Shown here piece after piece: positions 8,874 through 18,060 of a stretch of DNA of 64,000 nt. The position numbers and the translations under genes were made by a program. The stretch is from RGIG1902 sp034926865. Lineage in GTDB: Bacteria; Bacillota; Clostridia; Oscillospirales; Butyricicoccaceae. The DNA lies in contig JAYFQP010000016.1 in the NCBI GenBank assembly GCA_034926865.1, forward strand, positions 1-64,000, read 5' to 3'. Positions within the stretch are counted from its first letter, which is position 1, and every line of letters starts with the position of its first letter. Under the pieces are notes generated by a model, which was given only the letters and a program-made list of their open reading frames with translations, did not search any database and was not told the DNA's origin.

Positions 8874-10124
8874 TTAGGCAAAGATCGCATGGTAGATAAG
8901 GAAAAGAGCAAAAGAGCTTCCCGCTAATATCGGGATCATCTTGAGATGAAGCTTGTAAACTGGGCCTGAATCACACCCCATATATTTGATGGAAAGCAGT
9001 TGACAGAGGTGGAAGGGAGAGAAGTAATATCCGAGGAAGCTCCAGACAAGTATGTAAAAGCTGTAAACCGTCTGCATCATAGGAGGAAGGTTCATTCCCG
9101 CAACAAATGGAAGCAGGATTCCCATTGGGACAAGGCTTATGCCTGTAGTCAGGCCAAAGCCAAGCCCGACAAGCGGAACAATCAGCATAAATCCGATTAT
9201 CGATTGCCCAACAAGAAGATGCTCAACACTGTTCATTACAGCGTCAAGGTTTTTGACTACATTTTGTATAAAATAAACACCAACCATCAAAAGGACAGTA
9301 TCCACGCTGATGCCTTTTATGATGCTTTTTATATACATGCTCTTATCTTTTCCGATAAGGAAGAAGGTAAGAATAATACAAAGAAAAATGGCTTGATACA
9401 TTTGAAGACCGAAGACAGTATTAAATACCAGAGCCATATATATTGGAGACAAATACAAGAGAACATCTTTCAGTGCAGCCCCCTTGCCTCCGGTTTGGGA
9501 AGCTTGGGCACTTGGACAAGAACGCACATAAAAAAAGTATGCACCTATAAGCATTATTGCTATAAAGGCAAGGTTAAGGCCGATAAGCTTGTATATGTTG
9601 ATGCCTGGCATTATGCTGGAAATGGTAAGCAGAGTTGTGTTGTAGGGAAGAACGAACATGCCAAAATGCCTGAAATAAAGATTTACGATAGCTTTTTGCT
9701 CGCCCTTCATTCCAAGATCTGTACCTACCGAATCGACAAAAGGAGCTGAGAGAAATGCTCCGCCCGGAACAGGCAAAAGGCCCATTATTCCGGGAAGGGT
9801 CATGACTAAAGCCTTTTTGCTGGGAACAAGCTGTTCAAGGGCCTTGACTATCCGCTCAAGGATACCATATTTCTTGAGAATACTGCCAAGGATACCGATT
9901 TCTAAAACGACTATGAGGGTTTGAAAGGTGGAGAAAGTAGTAAATATCTTCTTGAAGGCATCGAGCATCGTGCTGAAGGACAGACCGGCTATAATAGCCA
10001 TTAAAAGACCTGTTGTAAACAGTAAAGGCCCTAGCGGAGCCCTTTTTTTAAATATTTTGGGATAGAGCTTGAGCATTATGGGCAGAAGCAGGAATGATAA
10101 AATCAGCCCCAGAAATTGTCGCAA
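8874..10124 (-). CDS. DUF401 family transporter-like membrane protein
   Basis: Very hydrophobic 416-residue protein with roughly ten membrane segments, matching my memory of the DUF401 family, which belongs to the ion-transporter superfamily of carboxylate and ion permeases; its substrate is not established. Visible features are the PGIMGLLPVPGGAFLSAP stretch near residue 113 (a proline/glycine-rich re-entrant-loop-like motif) and a related PLVGLGFGLTTGISLVPMG stretch in the second half, suggesting an inverted repeat fold. The start is TTG with GGGGG six bases upstream; no ATG fits. It is monocistronic on the minus strand, convergent with the SBP array. Confidence 0.75.
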   Translation of the reverse strand: MRQFLGLILSFLLLPIMLKLYPKIFKKRAPLGPLLFTTGLLMAIIAGLSFSTMLDAFKKIFTTFSTFQTLIVVLEIGILGSILKKYGILERIVKALEQLVPSKKALVMTLPGIMGLLPVPGGAFLSAPFVDSVGTDLGMKGEQKAIVNLYFRHFGMFVLPYNTTLLTISSIMPGINIYKLIGLNLAFIAIMLIGAYFFYVRSCPSAQASQTGGKGAALKDVLLYLSPIYMALVFNTVFGLQMYQAIFLCIILTFFLIGKDKSMYIKSIIKGISVDTVLLMVGVYFIQNVVKNLDAVMNSVEHLLVGQSIIGFMLIVPLVGLGFGLTTGISLVPMGILLPFVAGMNLPPMMQTVYSFYILVWSFLGYYFSPFHLCQLLSIKYMGCDSGPVYKLHLKMIPILAGSSFALFLIYHAIFA

Positions 10125-10159
10125 AATGATCCCCCTTTTCTTCTTTTGTTGTTATATGG

Positions 10160-10188
10160 ATTATACATGATTTGTTAACATTCTACAA
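10160..10188 (-). promoter_or_regulatory. Promoter of the DUF401 gene
   Basis: On the minus strand: TTGTAG, 17-base spacer, perfect TATAAT, about 36 bases before the TTG start codon. Confidence 0.5.
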
Positions 10189-10363
10189 GGAAATATTATA
10201 CAGTAAAACCTTCTTCTATGAATAATAAAACATTCTGCGCGCATTTTTATTTATGCTGCCTTATGGCAGCAGCTGCGATGCGAAAGCTAATGCAGCCTGA
10301 TTCTTGATATGAGATGTGCTGACCTTCAAAATTATTAAGTTGTAAACCGAGTGATTTTTCTGT

Positions 10364-10392
10364 TTGACTTAACTTCGCTGAAATATTATTAT
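10364..10392 (+). promoter_or_regulatory. Promoter of the PatB/MalY gene
   Basis: TTGACT (10364-10369), 17-base spacer, TATTAT (10387-10392). Confidence 0.6.
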
Positions 10393-10427
10393 AATAAATA
10401 TATATGAAGTAAACGGAGGTAATTAAT

Positions 10428-11600
10428 ATGTACAATTTCGATGTTGTCCCCGAGCGAAGGGGGACGAACAGCATAAAATGGGACAGGGCCGACGAATACT
10501 GCGGAGGCAAGAATCTGTTGCCTATGTGGATAGCGGATATGGATTTTGCCGTTGCTCCTTCGATAATCGGAAATCTCCGCAAAAAGGTAGATCAGTCAGT
10601 ATTCGGCTATACCTTTCTTTCAGATGAGTATTACAATGCTGTTATCCACTGGATGAAGACAAGACATAATTTTGATGTTGAGAAGGAAGAGATAGTCTTT
10701 ACGCCCGGAGTTGTTCCGGGGTTGGATTTTGCCATTCAGGCGCTTACACAGCCTGGGGATGATGTGCTGGTTGAAGTTCCGGTTTACGGGCCGTTTTACA
10801 AGATGATTGAAAAAAACGGCTGCAACACTATAGAAACTCCGCTTATTAACGACAGCGAGTATTATACTTTTGATTTTGAGGATCTTGAAAGCAAGATAAC
10901 TGATAAGACAAAGGTATTTATGCTGTGTTCCCCTCATAACCCTTCGGGCAGGGTTTGGAAAAGAGAAGAGCTTATGAGGCTTGCAGAGATATGTGAAAGG
11001 CATAATATTTTCGTTATCTCGGATGAAATACATAATGACCTTATCCTTGAAGGCGAGCATATAGTTTTTGCCACCCTTAACGATTGGGCGGCACAGCACA
11101 CTATTACCTGCACAGCTCCCACAAAAACTTTTAATCTTGCCAGCGTTATTGATTCCAACATTATCATCAAAAACAAGGAACTCAGGGAAACGTTTAAAAA
11201 AATCTGCGATGGGGCTCACTGCTCTTCGTCCAACTGCTTTGTTGAGCCAATAATCGTGGGAGCGTATATGGGCGGAGCGCAGTGGCTTAACGAGCTTTTG
11301 GTTTATATCAAAGCCAACAGGGATTATGTCTGCCGGTTTATTGCTAAAAACATACCCGAAATAACGGTTCATCCCATGGAGGGCACATATCTGGCATGGC
11401 TTAACTGCGAAAAGCTGGGTCTGCGGGGAGATTCACTGAAGGATTTTATCGCCAATAAGTGTGGCTTGGGTATGAACAACGGCGCCTTTTTTGGTCAGCA
11501 GTGGGACGGGTATTGCCGCATGAACCTTGCCTGCACAAGAGATACTGTCAGCAGGGCCTGTGATATGCTTGCTGAGGGCATAGCTTCGCTTAAAAAATAA
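10428..11600 (+). CDS. PLP-dependent aminotransferase / C-S lyase, MalY-PatB family
   Basis: Cytosolic fold-type I PLP enzyme (390 aa). The N-terminus (YNFDVVPERRGTNSIKWD, then LPMWIADMDF) is typical of the MalY/PatB group, whose members cleave cystathionine and cysteine C-S bonds to pyruvate, ammonia and a thiol. SPHNPSGRVW holds the Asn that contacts PLP, SDEIHNDL carries the PLP-pyridine Asp, and K233 in TKTFN is the expected Schiff-base lysine; the residue after that is A-S-V rather than the more common A-G-L. ACGGAGGTAATTAAT precedes the ATG. It stands alone with its own promoter and terminator, next to serine dehydratase, fitting sulfur amino-acid catabolism. An aminotransferase role cannot be excluded. 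Confidence 0.88.
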   Translation: MYNFDVVPERRGTNSIKWDRADEYCGGKNLLPMWIADMDFAVAPSIIGNLRKKVDQSVFGYTFLSDEYYNAVIHWMKTRHNFDVEKEEIVFTPGVVPGLDFAIQALTQPGDDVLVEVPVYGPFYKMIEKNGCNTIETPLINDSEYYTFDFEDLESKITDKTKVFMLCSPHNPSGRVWKREELMRLAEICERHNIFVISDEIHNDLILEGEHIVFATLNDWAAQHTITCTAPTKTFNLASVIDSNIIIKNKELRETFKKICDGAHCSSSNCFVEPIIVGAYMGGAQWLNELLVYIKANRDYVCRFIAKNIPEITVHPMEGTYLAWLNCEKLGLRGDSLKDFIANKCGLGMNNGAFFGQQWDGYCRMNLACTRDTVSRACDMLAEGIASLKK

Positions 11601-11632
11601 GAATATCCAACAAACAATAATCATATTATACA

Positions 11633-11662
11633 AAAAAAGAGAACCTATAGGTTCTCTTTTTT
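11633..11662 (+). terminator. Intrinsic terminator of the PatB/MalY gene
   Basis: AAAAAAGAGAACC, loop TATA, and its perfect complement ending in six T. Confidence 0.9.
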
Positions 11663-11669
11663 GCACTGA

Positions 11670-11698
11670 TTGACAGAATGGCCAGCTGATAGTAAAAT
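11670..11698 (+). promoter_or_regulatory. Promoter of sdaAB-sdaAA
   Basis: Perfect TTGACA (11670-11675), 17-base spacer, TAAAAT (11693-11698). It starts only eight bases after the preceding terminator. Confidence 0.7.
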
Positions 11699-11736
11699 AT
11701 ATATTATAAGTATAAAAATGGAAAGGATGGACTGTG

Positions 11737-12387
11737 ATGAGAGTTTTCGAACTTGTAGGCCCCATTATGTTCGGCCCCTCGTCCTCCCATACGGCCGGAG
11801 CCTGCCGCCTTTCAAGGGCGATGTGGCAGATTCTCGGGCAGCCTTTGAGAAAGGCCAAGCTCGAGCTACACGGCTCGTTTAGGGTGGGCGACAGCGGCGT
11901 TGTCAACAAAGCGTTGGTGGCAGGGCTTTTGGGCTTTGATACCGATGATGACAGGATCAACAACAGCCATGAGCTTATGGAGCAGTCTGGAATAGATTTT
12001 TCTTTTGAAAATGTGTCTATTGAGGGGGCGCACAACAACACTGTGCGTTATACTCTTGAAGGTGACAGCTTTGGCTTTAAGGCTACCGGTGCATCTATTG
12101 GGGGCGGTATGATTGAGATAAGCGATATAGGCGGGGCAAAGGTCTTGGTAACCGGAGATTACAATACACTTTTGCTTTTTTGCGAGGATACCAAAAAAAC
12201 TGCCGGCATGGCAGAGATGTTTGGATTAGGCAATGACGACTGGAGCATCGAAACCTCTGAAAGCCACGACGGCAGCACAAAGCTTGTGCTTTTTAAGACA
12301 TCCCACCCCGTGACAGATGAGATGGTCAGTAAGGCTGCCTCTTTTGCCGGAGTACGTCACGCAAGCCGACATTTGAGGTTTGACTGA
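11737..12387 (+). CDS. sdaAB: L-serine dehydratase, iron-sulfur-dependent, beta subunit
   Basis: Beta subunit (about 216 aa) of the oxygen-sensitive [4Fe-4S] L-serine dehydratase, which converts serine to pyruvate and ammonia. The N-terminal domain carries the hallmark GPIMFGPSSSHTAGACR motif near residues 8-24; the C-terminal ~75 residues form an ACT-like regulatory domain (ISDIGGAKVLVTGDYNTLLLF). GTG at 11734 and ATG at 11737 are adjacent in frame; I use the ATG, which lies nine bases from the AGGA site. The alpha subunit follows 15 bases downstream, so both should be co-translated. This two-subunit form is typical of clostridia and bacilli. Confidence 0.95.
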   Translation: MRVFELVGPIMFGPSSSHTAGACRLSRAMWQILGQPLRKAKLELHGSFRVGDSGVVNKALVAGLLGFDTDDDRINNSHELMEQSGIDFSFENVSIEGAHNNTVRYTLEGDSFGFKATGASIGGGMIEISDIGGAKVLVTGDYNTLLLFCEDTKKTAGMAEMFGLGNDDWSIETSESHDGSTKLVLFKTSHPVTDEMVSKAASFAGVRHASRHLRFD

Positions 12388-12402
12388 TGAAAGGAGATAC
12401 AT

Positions 12403-13272
12403 ATGCCTGTTTATTATAAAATATCGGACGCCGTAAAGCCTGCTGAGGAAAGGGGAATATCGCTGGGTAAGTCGGTTCTGATCGATGAATGCCAGGAATC
12501 CCGTCTGCCCGAGAGCGAAGTTTTTGCAAAGATGAAGCGGCAGCTTGAGGTGATGCGAAAGGCGTCTGAGGATGCGTCACGTCCCGAGGTGGAAGGGCCC
12601 CTTTACTTTAAGGACGCATGGAAGATGAAGGATGGCATCGAAAAGGGCAAGATTCCCAATGACTTTACTGCAAGGGCTGTGCAGAAGGCTATTGCCGTAA
12701 ACGGCTGGAACAGCCTAAGCGGCAAGGTTGTGGCAACGCCTACAGGAGGATCGTGCGGCATACTTCCGGGGGTGCTTCTGGCGGCTCAGGAGGAATGGGG
12801 GCACAGCGACGACGAGCTCACTCTCGCCATGTTCGCAGGGGCGGGGATGGGTATACCCATAGCCTATAACGGCACGCTTTCGGGCTCGGTGGGCGGATGC
12901 CAGGCCGAATGCGGCAGCGCGGCGGCAATGGCGGCAGCGGCACTTGTGGACCTCAGAGGAGGCACGCCGTGGCAGTGTGCCAACGCTTTTGCCATTGCCT
13001 GCAAAGCCAGCATGGGGCTTATATGCGATCCAATCGGAACGGTATCCTGCCCCTGTGTCAAGAGAAACGGGATGTATGCGGCGGTTGCGATATCCGCGGC
13101 ATATATGGCGCTTTGCGAAGTGGAGTCAATCATTCCTCCAGATGAGATGCTTACGGCGTTTTGCAGTGTAAGCCTTGATGTAGCCAAAAAGTTCAACAAG
13201 CTTGAGTATAAGGTTGGTGTACAGTGCACCCCATTTGCAGCATCTTTGGACCCCAAAATTTTCAAGCACTGA
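12403..13272 (+). CDS. sdaAA: L-serine dehydratase, iron-sulfur-dependent, alpha subunit
   Basis: Catalytic alpha subunit (289 aa). Visible family motifs are VVATPTGGSCGILPGVL, GCQAECGSAAAMAAAAL and CDPIGTVSCPC; the cysteines in the last two blocks are the [4Fe-4S] ligands in this family. The ATG follows GAAAGGAGATACAT. It forms an operon with sdaAB and is closed by a GC-rich hairpin. The product feeds pyruvate into fermentation, which fits the peptide-uptake genes around it. Confidence 0.95.
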   Translation: MPVYYKISDAVKPAEERGISLGKSVLIDECQESRLPESEVFAKMKRQLEVMRKASEDASRPEVEGPLYFKDAWKMKDGIEKGKIPNDFTARAVQKAIAVNGWNSLSGKVVATPTGGSCGILPGVLLAAQEEWGHSDDELTLAMFAGAGMGIPIAYNGTLSGSVGGCQAECGSAAAMAAAALVDLRGGTPWQCANAFAIACKASMGLICDPIGTVSCPCVKRNGMYAAVAISAAYMALCEVESIIPPDEMLTAFCSVSLDVAKKFNKLEYKVGVQCTPFAASLDPKIFKH

Positions 13273-13320
13273 CAGGTGGCTTTTAAGCCTGCCGGGAATC
13301 CGATATTTTGAAAAGCGACA

Positions 13321-13358
13321 GCGCGCCTTCAGGGGTTTATCCCCGGGGGCGCGCTTAA
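13321..13358 (+). terminator. Probable terminator of sdaAB-sdaAA
   Basis: GCGCGCC pairs with GGCGCGC around an inner GGGG/CCCC stem; the T stretch after it is weak (CTTAATAG). Confidence 0.6.
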
Positions 13359-13408
13359 TAGTTTGCAAAAGACATTGAGCAAACGCAAATAGCGATAAAT
13401 CTGCAAAG

Positions 13409-13437
13409 TTGTGAAAGCGGAGATAGTATGCTAAAAT
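13409..13437 (+). promoter_or_regulatory. Promoter of the TetM-like/NYN fusion gene
   Basis: TTGTGA (13409-13414), 17-base spacer, extended TGC-TAAAAT (13432-13437). Confidence 0.5.
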
Positions 13438-13495
13438 ATATTATATTGGAATATGACCGACACTCTTAAAATATACGGGGCGTCACTTAATAATT

Positions 13496-16084
13496 ATGAA
13501 AAGACTTGTTTTCGGCATACTCGCTCATGTTGATTCGGGCAAGACCACTCTTTCTGAGGCGCTTCTTTATACCTCGGGAAGCATAAGGACTCTTGGCAGG
13601 GTAGACCATGGCGATGCGTTCCTTGACAATTTTGAAATAGAGCGGCAGAGGGGGATAACCATATTCTCCAAGCAGGCTATGCTTGAGGGAGATGATTATG
13701 AGATAACCCTTTTGGATACACCTGGACACGTTGATTTTGCCTCCGAAGCTGAAAGAACTTTGAGCGTGCTTGATTACGCTATACTTGTCATCAGCGGAAC
13801 TGAAGGTGTACAGGCCCATACCGAGACATTATGGCGGCTGCTTGAGCGCCACGATATACCTGTTTTTGTGTTTATAAACAAAATGGATATTGCCTACACT
13901 TCTCATGAGGCAATTATGTCGGCGCTGAAAAAGCGTTTTGGTGAGGGATTTGTGGATTTCACAGCATCTGCTGATGAGATTCAGGAGGAAAGCGCACTTT
14001 TGGATGATCGTCTCACTGATAATTTTCTTAGAGGACAGCAAATCGGTCAAAATGACATAGCAGGGCTTATAGCTCAACGACGGCTGTTCCCATGCATATT
14101 CGGCTCGGCACTTAAACTCACGAAGGTGGACAGCTTGCTTGAGTCTATGCTGAATCTGACCATCATGCCCTGCTACCCCGATAAATTTGGGGCAAGGGTA
14201 TTTAAGGTTTCGAGAGACGATAAGGGAGAGCGCCTGACATACATGAAGATCATGGGCGGCGGTCTAAGGGTGAGGGACGCCATTTCGGGCGGAGGCGACG
14301 TAGTGTGGGAGGAAAAGGCAAATCAGCTCAGAGTATATTCGGGCCAGAAATTTACAGCTGTTACGGCAGCCGAGGCGGGCGCAGTCTGTGCGGTTACCGG
14401 GCTTACAAGAACAGTACCCGGTATGGGCCTTGGAACAGAGGAAGCAAGTTCAGATTCGCCTCAGCTTGAGCCTGTTTTGACATACCGCCTGATATATCCT
14501 AACGAGCTTGAGGCCAGCACTGTGCTTGGGTACGCCAAGAAGCTTGAGGAGGAAGATCCCCAGCTAAAGGTGGAGTGGAACAGCCAATTGGGTGAGATTC
14601 ATATGCGCCTCATGGGGGAAGTTCAGCTTGAGGTGCTGCAGCAAATATTCCTTTCAAGGTTTGGCGTAGAGGTCGGTTTTGGCGAGGGAGATATTGTATA
14701 CCGAGAGACGATAACCGAGGCTGTGGAGGGGATAGGCCACTATGAGCCGCTGCGCCACTACGCCGAGGTCAGGCTTCTGTTGGAGCCGGGCGAGAGGGGA
14801 AGCGGAATGGAGTATGCATCTGCATGCAGCGTGAATGAGCTTGATGTAAACTGGCAGCACCTGATAATGACACATCTTTCGGAGCGCGAGCATATCGGAG
14901 TTTTGACAGGTTCGCCTGTAACAGATATCCGGATAACGCTTCTGGCGGGCAGGAATCATCTGAAGCATACCGAGGGGGGAGACTTCCGCGAGGCAACTTA
15001 CCGCGCTGTGCGGCAGGGGCTGAAGCGGGCTAAAAGTCTCTTGCTTGAGCCCTATTACTATTTCAGATTAGAGGTTCCTTCCGAAAACGCCGGCAGGGCT
15101 ATCTCAGACATACAGCGTATGAGCGGCCATTTCGAACCGGCTGAGATAGACGATGGAACGGCGGTCATCACCGGAGAGGCGCCTGTTTCGGAGATGAGGG
15201 GATATCAGCGGGAGATGACTTCGTATACAAAGGGCAGGGGCAGGATATTGCTGAGAGTTAAGGGGTATGAGCCATGCCATAATCAGCAGCAGGTGATAGA
15301 ACGCCTAGGGTATGAGAGCGACAGAGACACGGAAAACCCCTATGATTCGGTATTCTGCGATCATGGGTCTGGGCATGTGGTGCCGTGGTACAAGGTGCCG
15401 TCGTGCGCCCATACCATAAGCCCATACAAAACAAGGCTTAACAAGGTGGAATTGCCGTCTGATAATATGGCAGAAAGAAAAAAATCTGAACTGGTTCCCT
15501 TTTCTCTGGAGGAAGAGAAAATTCTTTCCAGCATTTTTGAGATGACCTACGGGACCAGTATCGCGCGAAATAGTTTCAGCCCTGTCAAAAAGGAAACGAA
15601 AGAGGACAAGGCCCCTCAGAAGCCGGTGTTTGTACCTCAAAGGGGCGATGAATACCTTCTTGTAGACGGATATAACATAATATTCGCTTGGGATGAGCTC
15701 AGAGAGCTTGCCGAGAAAGATCTTGAAGCGGCAAGGCAGACCCTTACCAATATTCTTGTAAATTACCATGGATATAGGGGGAGCACAGTCATACTAGTTT
15801 ATGATTCGTACAAAGTTAAAGGCGGAGTGGAGAAAACTGAGCAAATAAACGGCCTTTATGTCGTCTACACAAAAGAGAAAGAGACGGCAGATATGTATAT
15901 TGAAAGAGTCACATTTGAAATAGCGAGGAAAAACAGGGTAAGGGTAGCTACTTCAGACGGGCTTGAGCAGATGATAATACTGGGGCATGGAGCCATCAGA
16001 GTTCCTGCATCCGAGCTGCGTCAAGAGGTTGAAAGCGTAAACCGCGAGATAAGGACCATACTTGATCTCAGCGTGCAGCGATAG
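13496..16084 (+). CDS. TetM/EF-G-like ribosomal GTPase fused to a YacP/Rae1-type NYN nuclease domain
   Basis: 862-residue fusion. Residues 1 to about 640 form a complete ribosomal-protection-type translation GTPase: AHVDSGKTT (10-18, P-loop), RQRGITIF (switch 1), DTPGHVDF (G3), NKMD (G4), then domains II-V including ITGEAPVSEMRGYQREMTSYTKGRG in domain IV/V. After a ~75-residue linker, residues ~717-860 match YacP/Rae1: LLVDGYNII, VILVYDSYK, ETADMYIE and VATSDGLEQ supply the acidic residues of a PIN-like NYN nuclease. Known TetM/TetO proteins are about 640 aa and remove tetracycline from the A site; Rae1 of Bacillus is a separate A-site mRNA endonuclease. I infer a factor that binds the ribosomal A site and cuts mRNA. 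Whether it gives tetracycline resistance cannot be told. The ribosome site before the ATG is weak. Confidence 0.88.
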   Translation: MKRLVFGILAHVDSGKTTLSEALLYTSGSIRTLGRVDHGDAFLDNFEIERQRGITIFSKQAMLEGDDYEITLLDTPGHVDFASEAERTLSVLDYAILVISGTEGVQAHTETLWRLLERHDIPVFVFINKMDIAYTSHEAIMSALKKRFGEGFVDFTASADEIQEESALLDDRLTDNFLRGQQIGQNDIAGLIAQRRLFPCIFGSALKLTKVDSLLESMLNLTIMPCYPDKFGARVFKVSRDDKGERLTYMKIMGGGLRVRDAISGGGDVVWEEKANQLRVYSGQKFTAVTAAEAGAVCAVTGLTRTVPGMGLGTEEASSDSPQLEPVLTYRLIYPNELEASTVLGYAKKLEEEDPQLKVEWNSQLGEIHMRLMGEVQLEVLQQIFLSRFGVEVGFGEGDIVYRETITEAVEGIGHYEPLRHYAEVRLLLEPGERGSGMEYASACSVNELDVNWQHLIMTHLSEREHIGVLTGSPVTDIRITLLAGRNHLKHTEGGDFREATYRAVRQGLKRAKSLLLEPYYYFRLEVPSENAGRAISDIQRMSGHFEPAEIDDGTAVITGEAPVSEMRGYQREMTSYTKGRGRILLRVKGYEPCHNQQQVIERLGYESDRDTENPYDSVFCDHGSGHVVPWYKVPSCAHTISPYKTRLNKVELPSDNMAERKKSELVPFSLEEEKILSSIFEMTYGTSIARNSFSPVKKETKEDKAPQKPVFVPQRGDEYLLVDGYNIIFAWDELRELAEKDLEAARQTLTNILVNYHGYRGSTVILVYDSYKVKGGVEKTEQINGLYVVYTKEKETADMYIERVTFEIARKNRVRVATSDGLEQMIILGHGAIRVPASELRQEVESVNREIRTILDLSVQR

Positions 16085-16101
16085 TTCTAAAAAACAAACG
16101 A

Positions 16102-16143
16102 AAAGCGTTTTGAGATGTTCGGATCATCTCAAAACGCTTTTTT
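16102..16143 (+). terminator. Intrinsic terminator of the GTPase/NYN fusion gene
   Basis: Perfect 16-bp stem (AAAGCGTTTTGAGATG and complement), seven-base loop, T run to 16143. Confidence 0.92.
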
Positions 16144-16209
16144 ATTAAAGAAGAGACCAAAAAAGAACCACTATGCATGGCATGGGCGTTTATATTTTAT
16201 GTTAGTCTT

Positions 16210-16734
16210 TTACTCAGGAAGGATTCCAATTTGCTTTTTTAACTGCTCATCGTTTTTGTGCACTTCAATTATCAGAGCGGCGATGTCGATAGGGCAGACT
16301 GAATCACCCCCTGATGCGGGGGCGAGGTTTTTTAGTATTTTGGTGAGTATCGAGTCAAGAGAATCAAGCTCGTCCGTTGACAGATCCTTGAACATCAGGC
16401 TGTAGAGGGTGTTTACCATTTTGCGGTTGTTGTCGCATCTTATGATGCCCTCTTCGGTTATCGACAGGCGATTGCAGCGCAGATTATCTGGATCTGTGCT
16501 CTTTATGAGCAGGCCGGATTTCTGAAGCCTTTTGGTAGAAGTAGAAATCGAAGCCGGGGTGACGCAAAGCTTTTCGGCGATTTCTATCTGGGTACAGCTG
16601 TCGTGCTGCCTTATATATTCCAATATAGGCAGCTGCCCGAAATAGAGCTCTATGTCGGGCTGTGACTTCTGGATGAATATCCTTCGCAAAAGGTGGATTT
16701 TTTGCATCTTTGCCGCGAGCTCGTTATAAATCAA
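16210..16734 (-). CDS. MarR family transcriptional regulator
   Basis: 174-residue MarR-type winged-helix repressor. The recognition region is TQIEIAEKLCVTPASISTSTKRLQKSGLL near residues 48-76, followed by the wing (DPDNLRCNRLSITEEG). MarR proteins act as dimers and usually respond to small phenolic or oxidative ligands. The start is TTG with AAGGAGC eight bases upstream. It lies 16 bases after the AI-2E-family gene on the same strand, so the two form an operon and the regulator probably controls it. The C-terminal ~40 residues, with a Cys in SVCPID, extend beyond a minimal MarR. Confidence 0.88.
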   Translation of the reverse strand: MIYNELAAKMQKIHLLRRIFIQKSQPDIELYFGQLPILEYIRQHDSCTQIEIAEKLCVTPASISTSTKRLQKSGLLIKSTDPDNLRCNRLSITEEGIIRCDNNRKMVNTLYSLMFKDLSTDELDSLDSILTKILKNLAPASGGDSVCPIDIAALIIEVHKNDEQLKKQIGILPE

Positions 16735-16750
16735 TTATTTCAGCTCCTTT

Positions 16751-17818
16751 TCAGTTCCAAAGTTTTATATATCCGAGATCCTGGAGTTTTAAAATAGAGA
16801 GCACGGCTATGGGAAGAAAGACCATCCCGAAGAATCCGCCCAGCCGGAAGCCGCCGTACATGCTGAGAAGCGTTACAAGCGGGTTGAGCCCGATCTTTTC
16901 GCCGACAATTTTAGGCTCAAGGCTATTGCGGACCAAAAGCACGATTACATAAGTTATAAGCAGCCCTGCGGCCATTTTGAAAGAGCCCGTCAGCAGGCAC
17001 AAAATGACCCAAGGCAGAATGACTGTGCCTACGCCGAGGATTGGAAGTGCGTCTACCACCGACACGGCAGCCGCAACTAAGATCGCATTATCCTGCCCCA
17101 GAATGAAAAAGGCAATGGAGAGCATCAGCCATGTGATGCACATCAGGATGAGCTGAGCTTTTATCCATTTGAATACAGAGGTATATAGAAAATGTTTTAA
17201 TTTGTAAATAGCTTCAAAGGCTGCGGGAGAAACCACGCGGGCGGCCAAGGCCTTTATTTCGTTCCGCTGGACTGTAAAAAAATATGTCCCCATGAATATG
17301 AATACTATTGTGAACAATAGCCCCGGGATAAACCCTGCGGCAGAGGACACGGTTGCGAAAAGCCTTACAAAATCTATCTGAGGCATGGCTGAGGATAAAA
17401 GATCTTCAAGCGATATGAAGGGCATGTCCTTAAGCATTGGGAAAAATTCGCGGATAAAACGCGCGATTAGGTCTTCAAAAACTGCGATATCTGCCCGGAA
17501 GCTCTCGATAAGAGACGGAATAGAGTTTAAAAGCTTACCTGATCTGTAGATCAAAAATGATGCGGCAAAGTAAAGAAAAATCCCGGCAAGGCATAGAATA
17601 AGAAGGGTGAAAAAAGCGGCCACAATCCCGCGGGGGATAGGAGTCTTGTCTGAAATGAAGTTGACTGGTGCGCTTATCATCCATGAGAATAAAAGCGCCG
17701 TGAGTAATGGCCAGCCCCACCTGAACCCATAGCGAGCAAAGGAGCAGATAATAGAGGTTACGAGGATTATATAGCCGAGCTTTAAAAAAAAATTAATATG
17801 TTTGTTTTCATGAAGCAT
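16751..17818 (-). CDS. AI-2E family membrane protein, possibly YtvI-like
   Basis: About 355 residues with the AI-2E/PerM arrangement: two N-terminal membrane helices, a third near residues 55-75, a hydrophilic middle domain (about 75-145), then several helices with the conserved VDALPILGVGTVILPW segment and the VRNSLEPKIVGEKIGLNPLVTLLSMYGGFRLGGFFGM block near the end. Family members export small molecules or Na+; sporulation protein YtvI belongs here, and the length fits. A GTG at 17845 would extend the ORF by nine codons, but the ATG at 17818 has GGGAG upstream, so I prefer it. It heads an operon with the MarR gene. Confidence 0.82.
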   Translation of the reverse strand: MLHENKHINFFLKLGYIILVTSIICSFARYGFRWGWPLLTALLFSWMISAPVNFISDKTPIPRGIVAAFFTLLILCLAGIFLYFAASFLIYRSGKLLNSIPSLIESFRADIAVFEDLIARFIREFFPMLKDMPFISLEDLLSSAMPQIDFVRLFATVSSAAGFIPGLLFTIVFIFMGTYFFTVQRNEIKALAARVVSPAAFEAIYKLKHFLYTSVFKWIKAQLILMCITWLMLSIAFFILGQDNAILVAAAVSVVDALPILGVGTVILPWVILCLLTGSFKMAAGLLITYVIVLLVRNSLEPKIVGEKIGLNPLVTLLSMYGGFRLGGFFGMVFLPIAVLSILKLQDLGYIKLWN

Positions 17819-17936
17819 ATCTTTAAATACTCCCAGGGAGCGCACCGAAACCGGGCATGGGCTGTCCCGGAAAACCAGAGCTCCCGCCCATAGGCCCCAG
17901 GCTGGTTTTATGAAAAAACATGCCTTTATGAAGCCA

Positions 17937-17964
17937 TTGTCTATTTAATCACAGTTATTATACA
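17937..17964 (+). promoter_or_regulatory. Possible promoter of lysC
   Basis: TTGTCT (17937-17942), 16-base spacer, TATACA (17959-17964). I see no lysine-riboswitch-like structure in the ~100 bases before the gene. Confidence 0.35.
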
Positions 17965-18060
17965 CTATTGTTTTGCCGATTAATAGTCAAAACAAAAAAT
18001 TATCCGATCTTGCGCCGCGGCATATATTGGATTAAAAGCTATTTTTTCAGGAGGATACAT

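Larger units (their letters stand above)
10125..10427. other. Divergent promoter region
   Basis: 303 bases between divergent genes. It carries a leftward promoter (10160-10188) and a rightward one (10364-10392). No small gene is convincing in between. Confidence 0.55.

Noticed and set aside
9000..9749. A 249-codon plus-strand ORF opposite the DUF401 gene
   Set aside because: Its translation is low-complexity, Lys/His/Tyr-rich and matches no family; it is the shadow of a clear membrane protein.
13496..16084. Calling the gene a tetracycline-resistance determinant
   Set aside because: The C-terminal nuclease fusion and chromosomal context make a general ribosome role as likely; resistance cannot be read from sequence.
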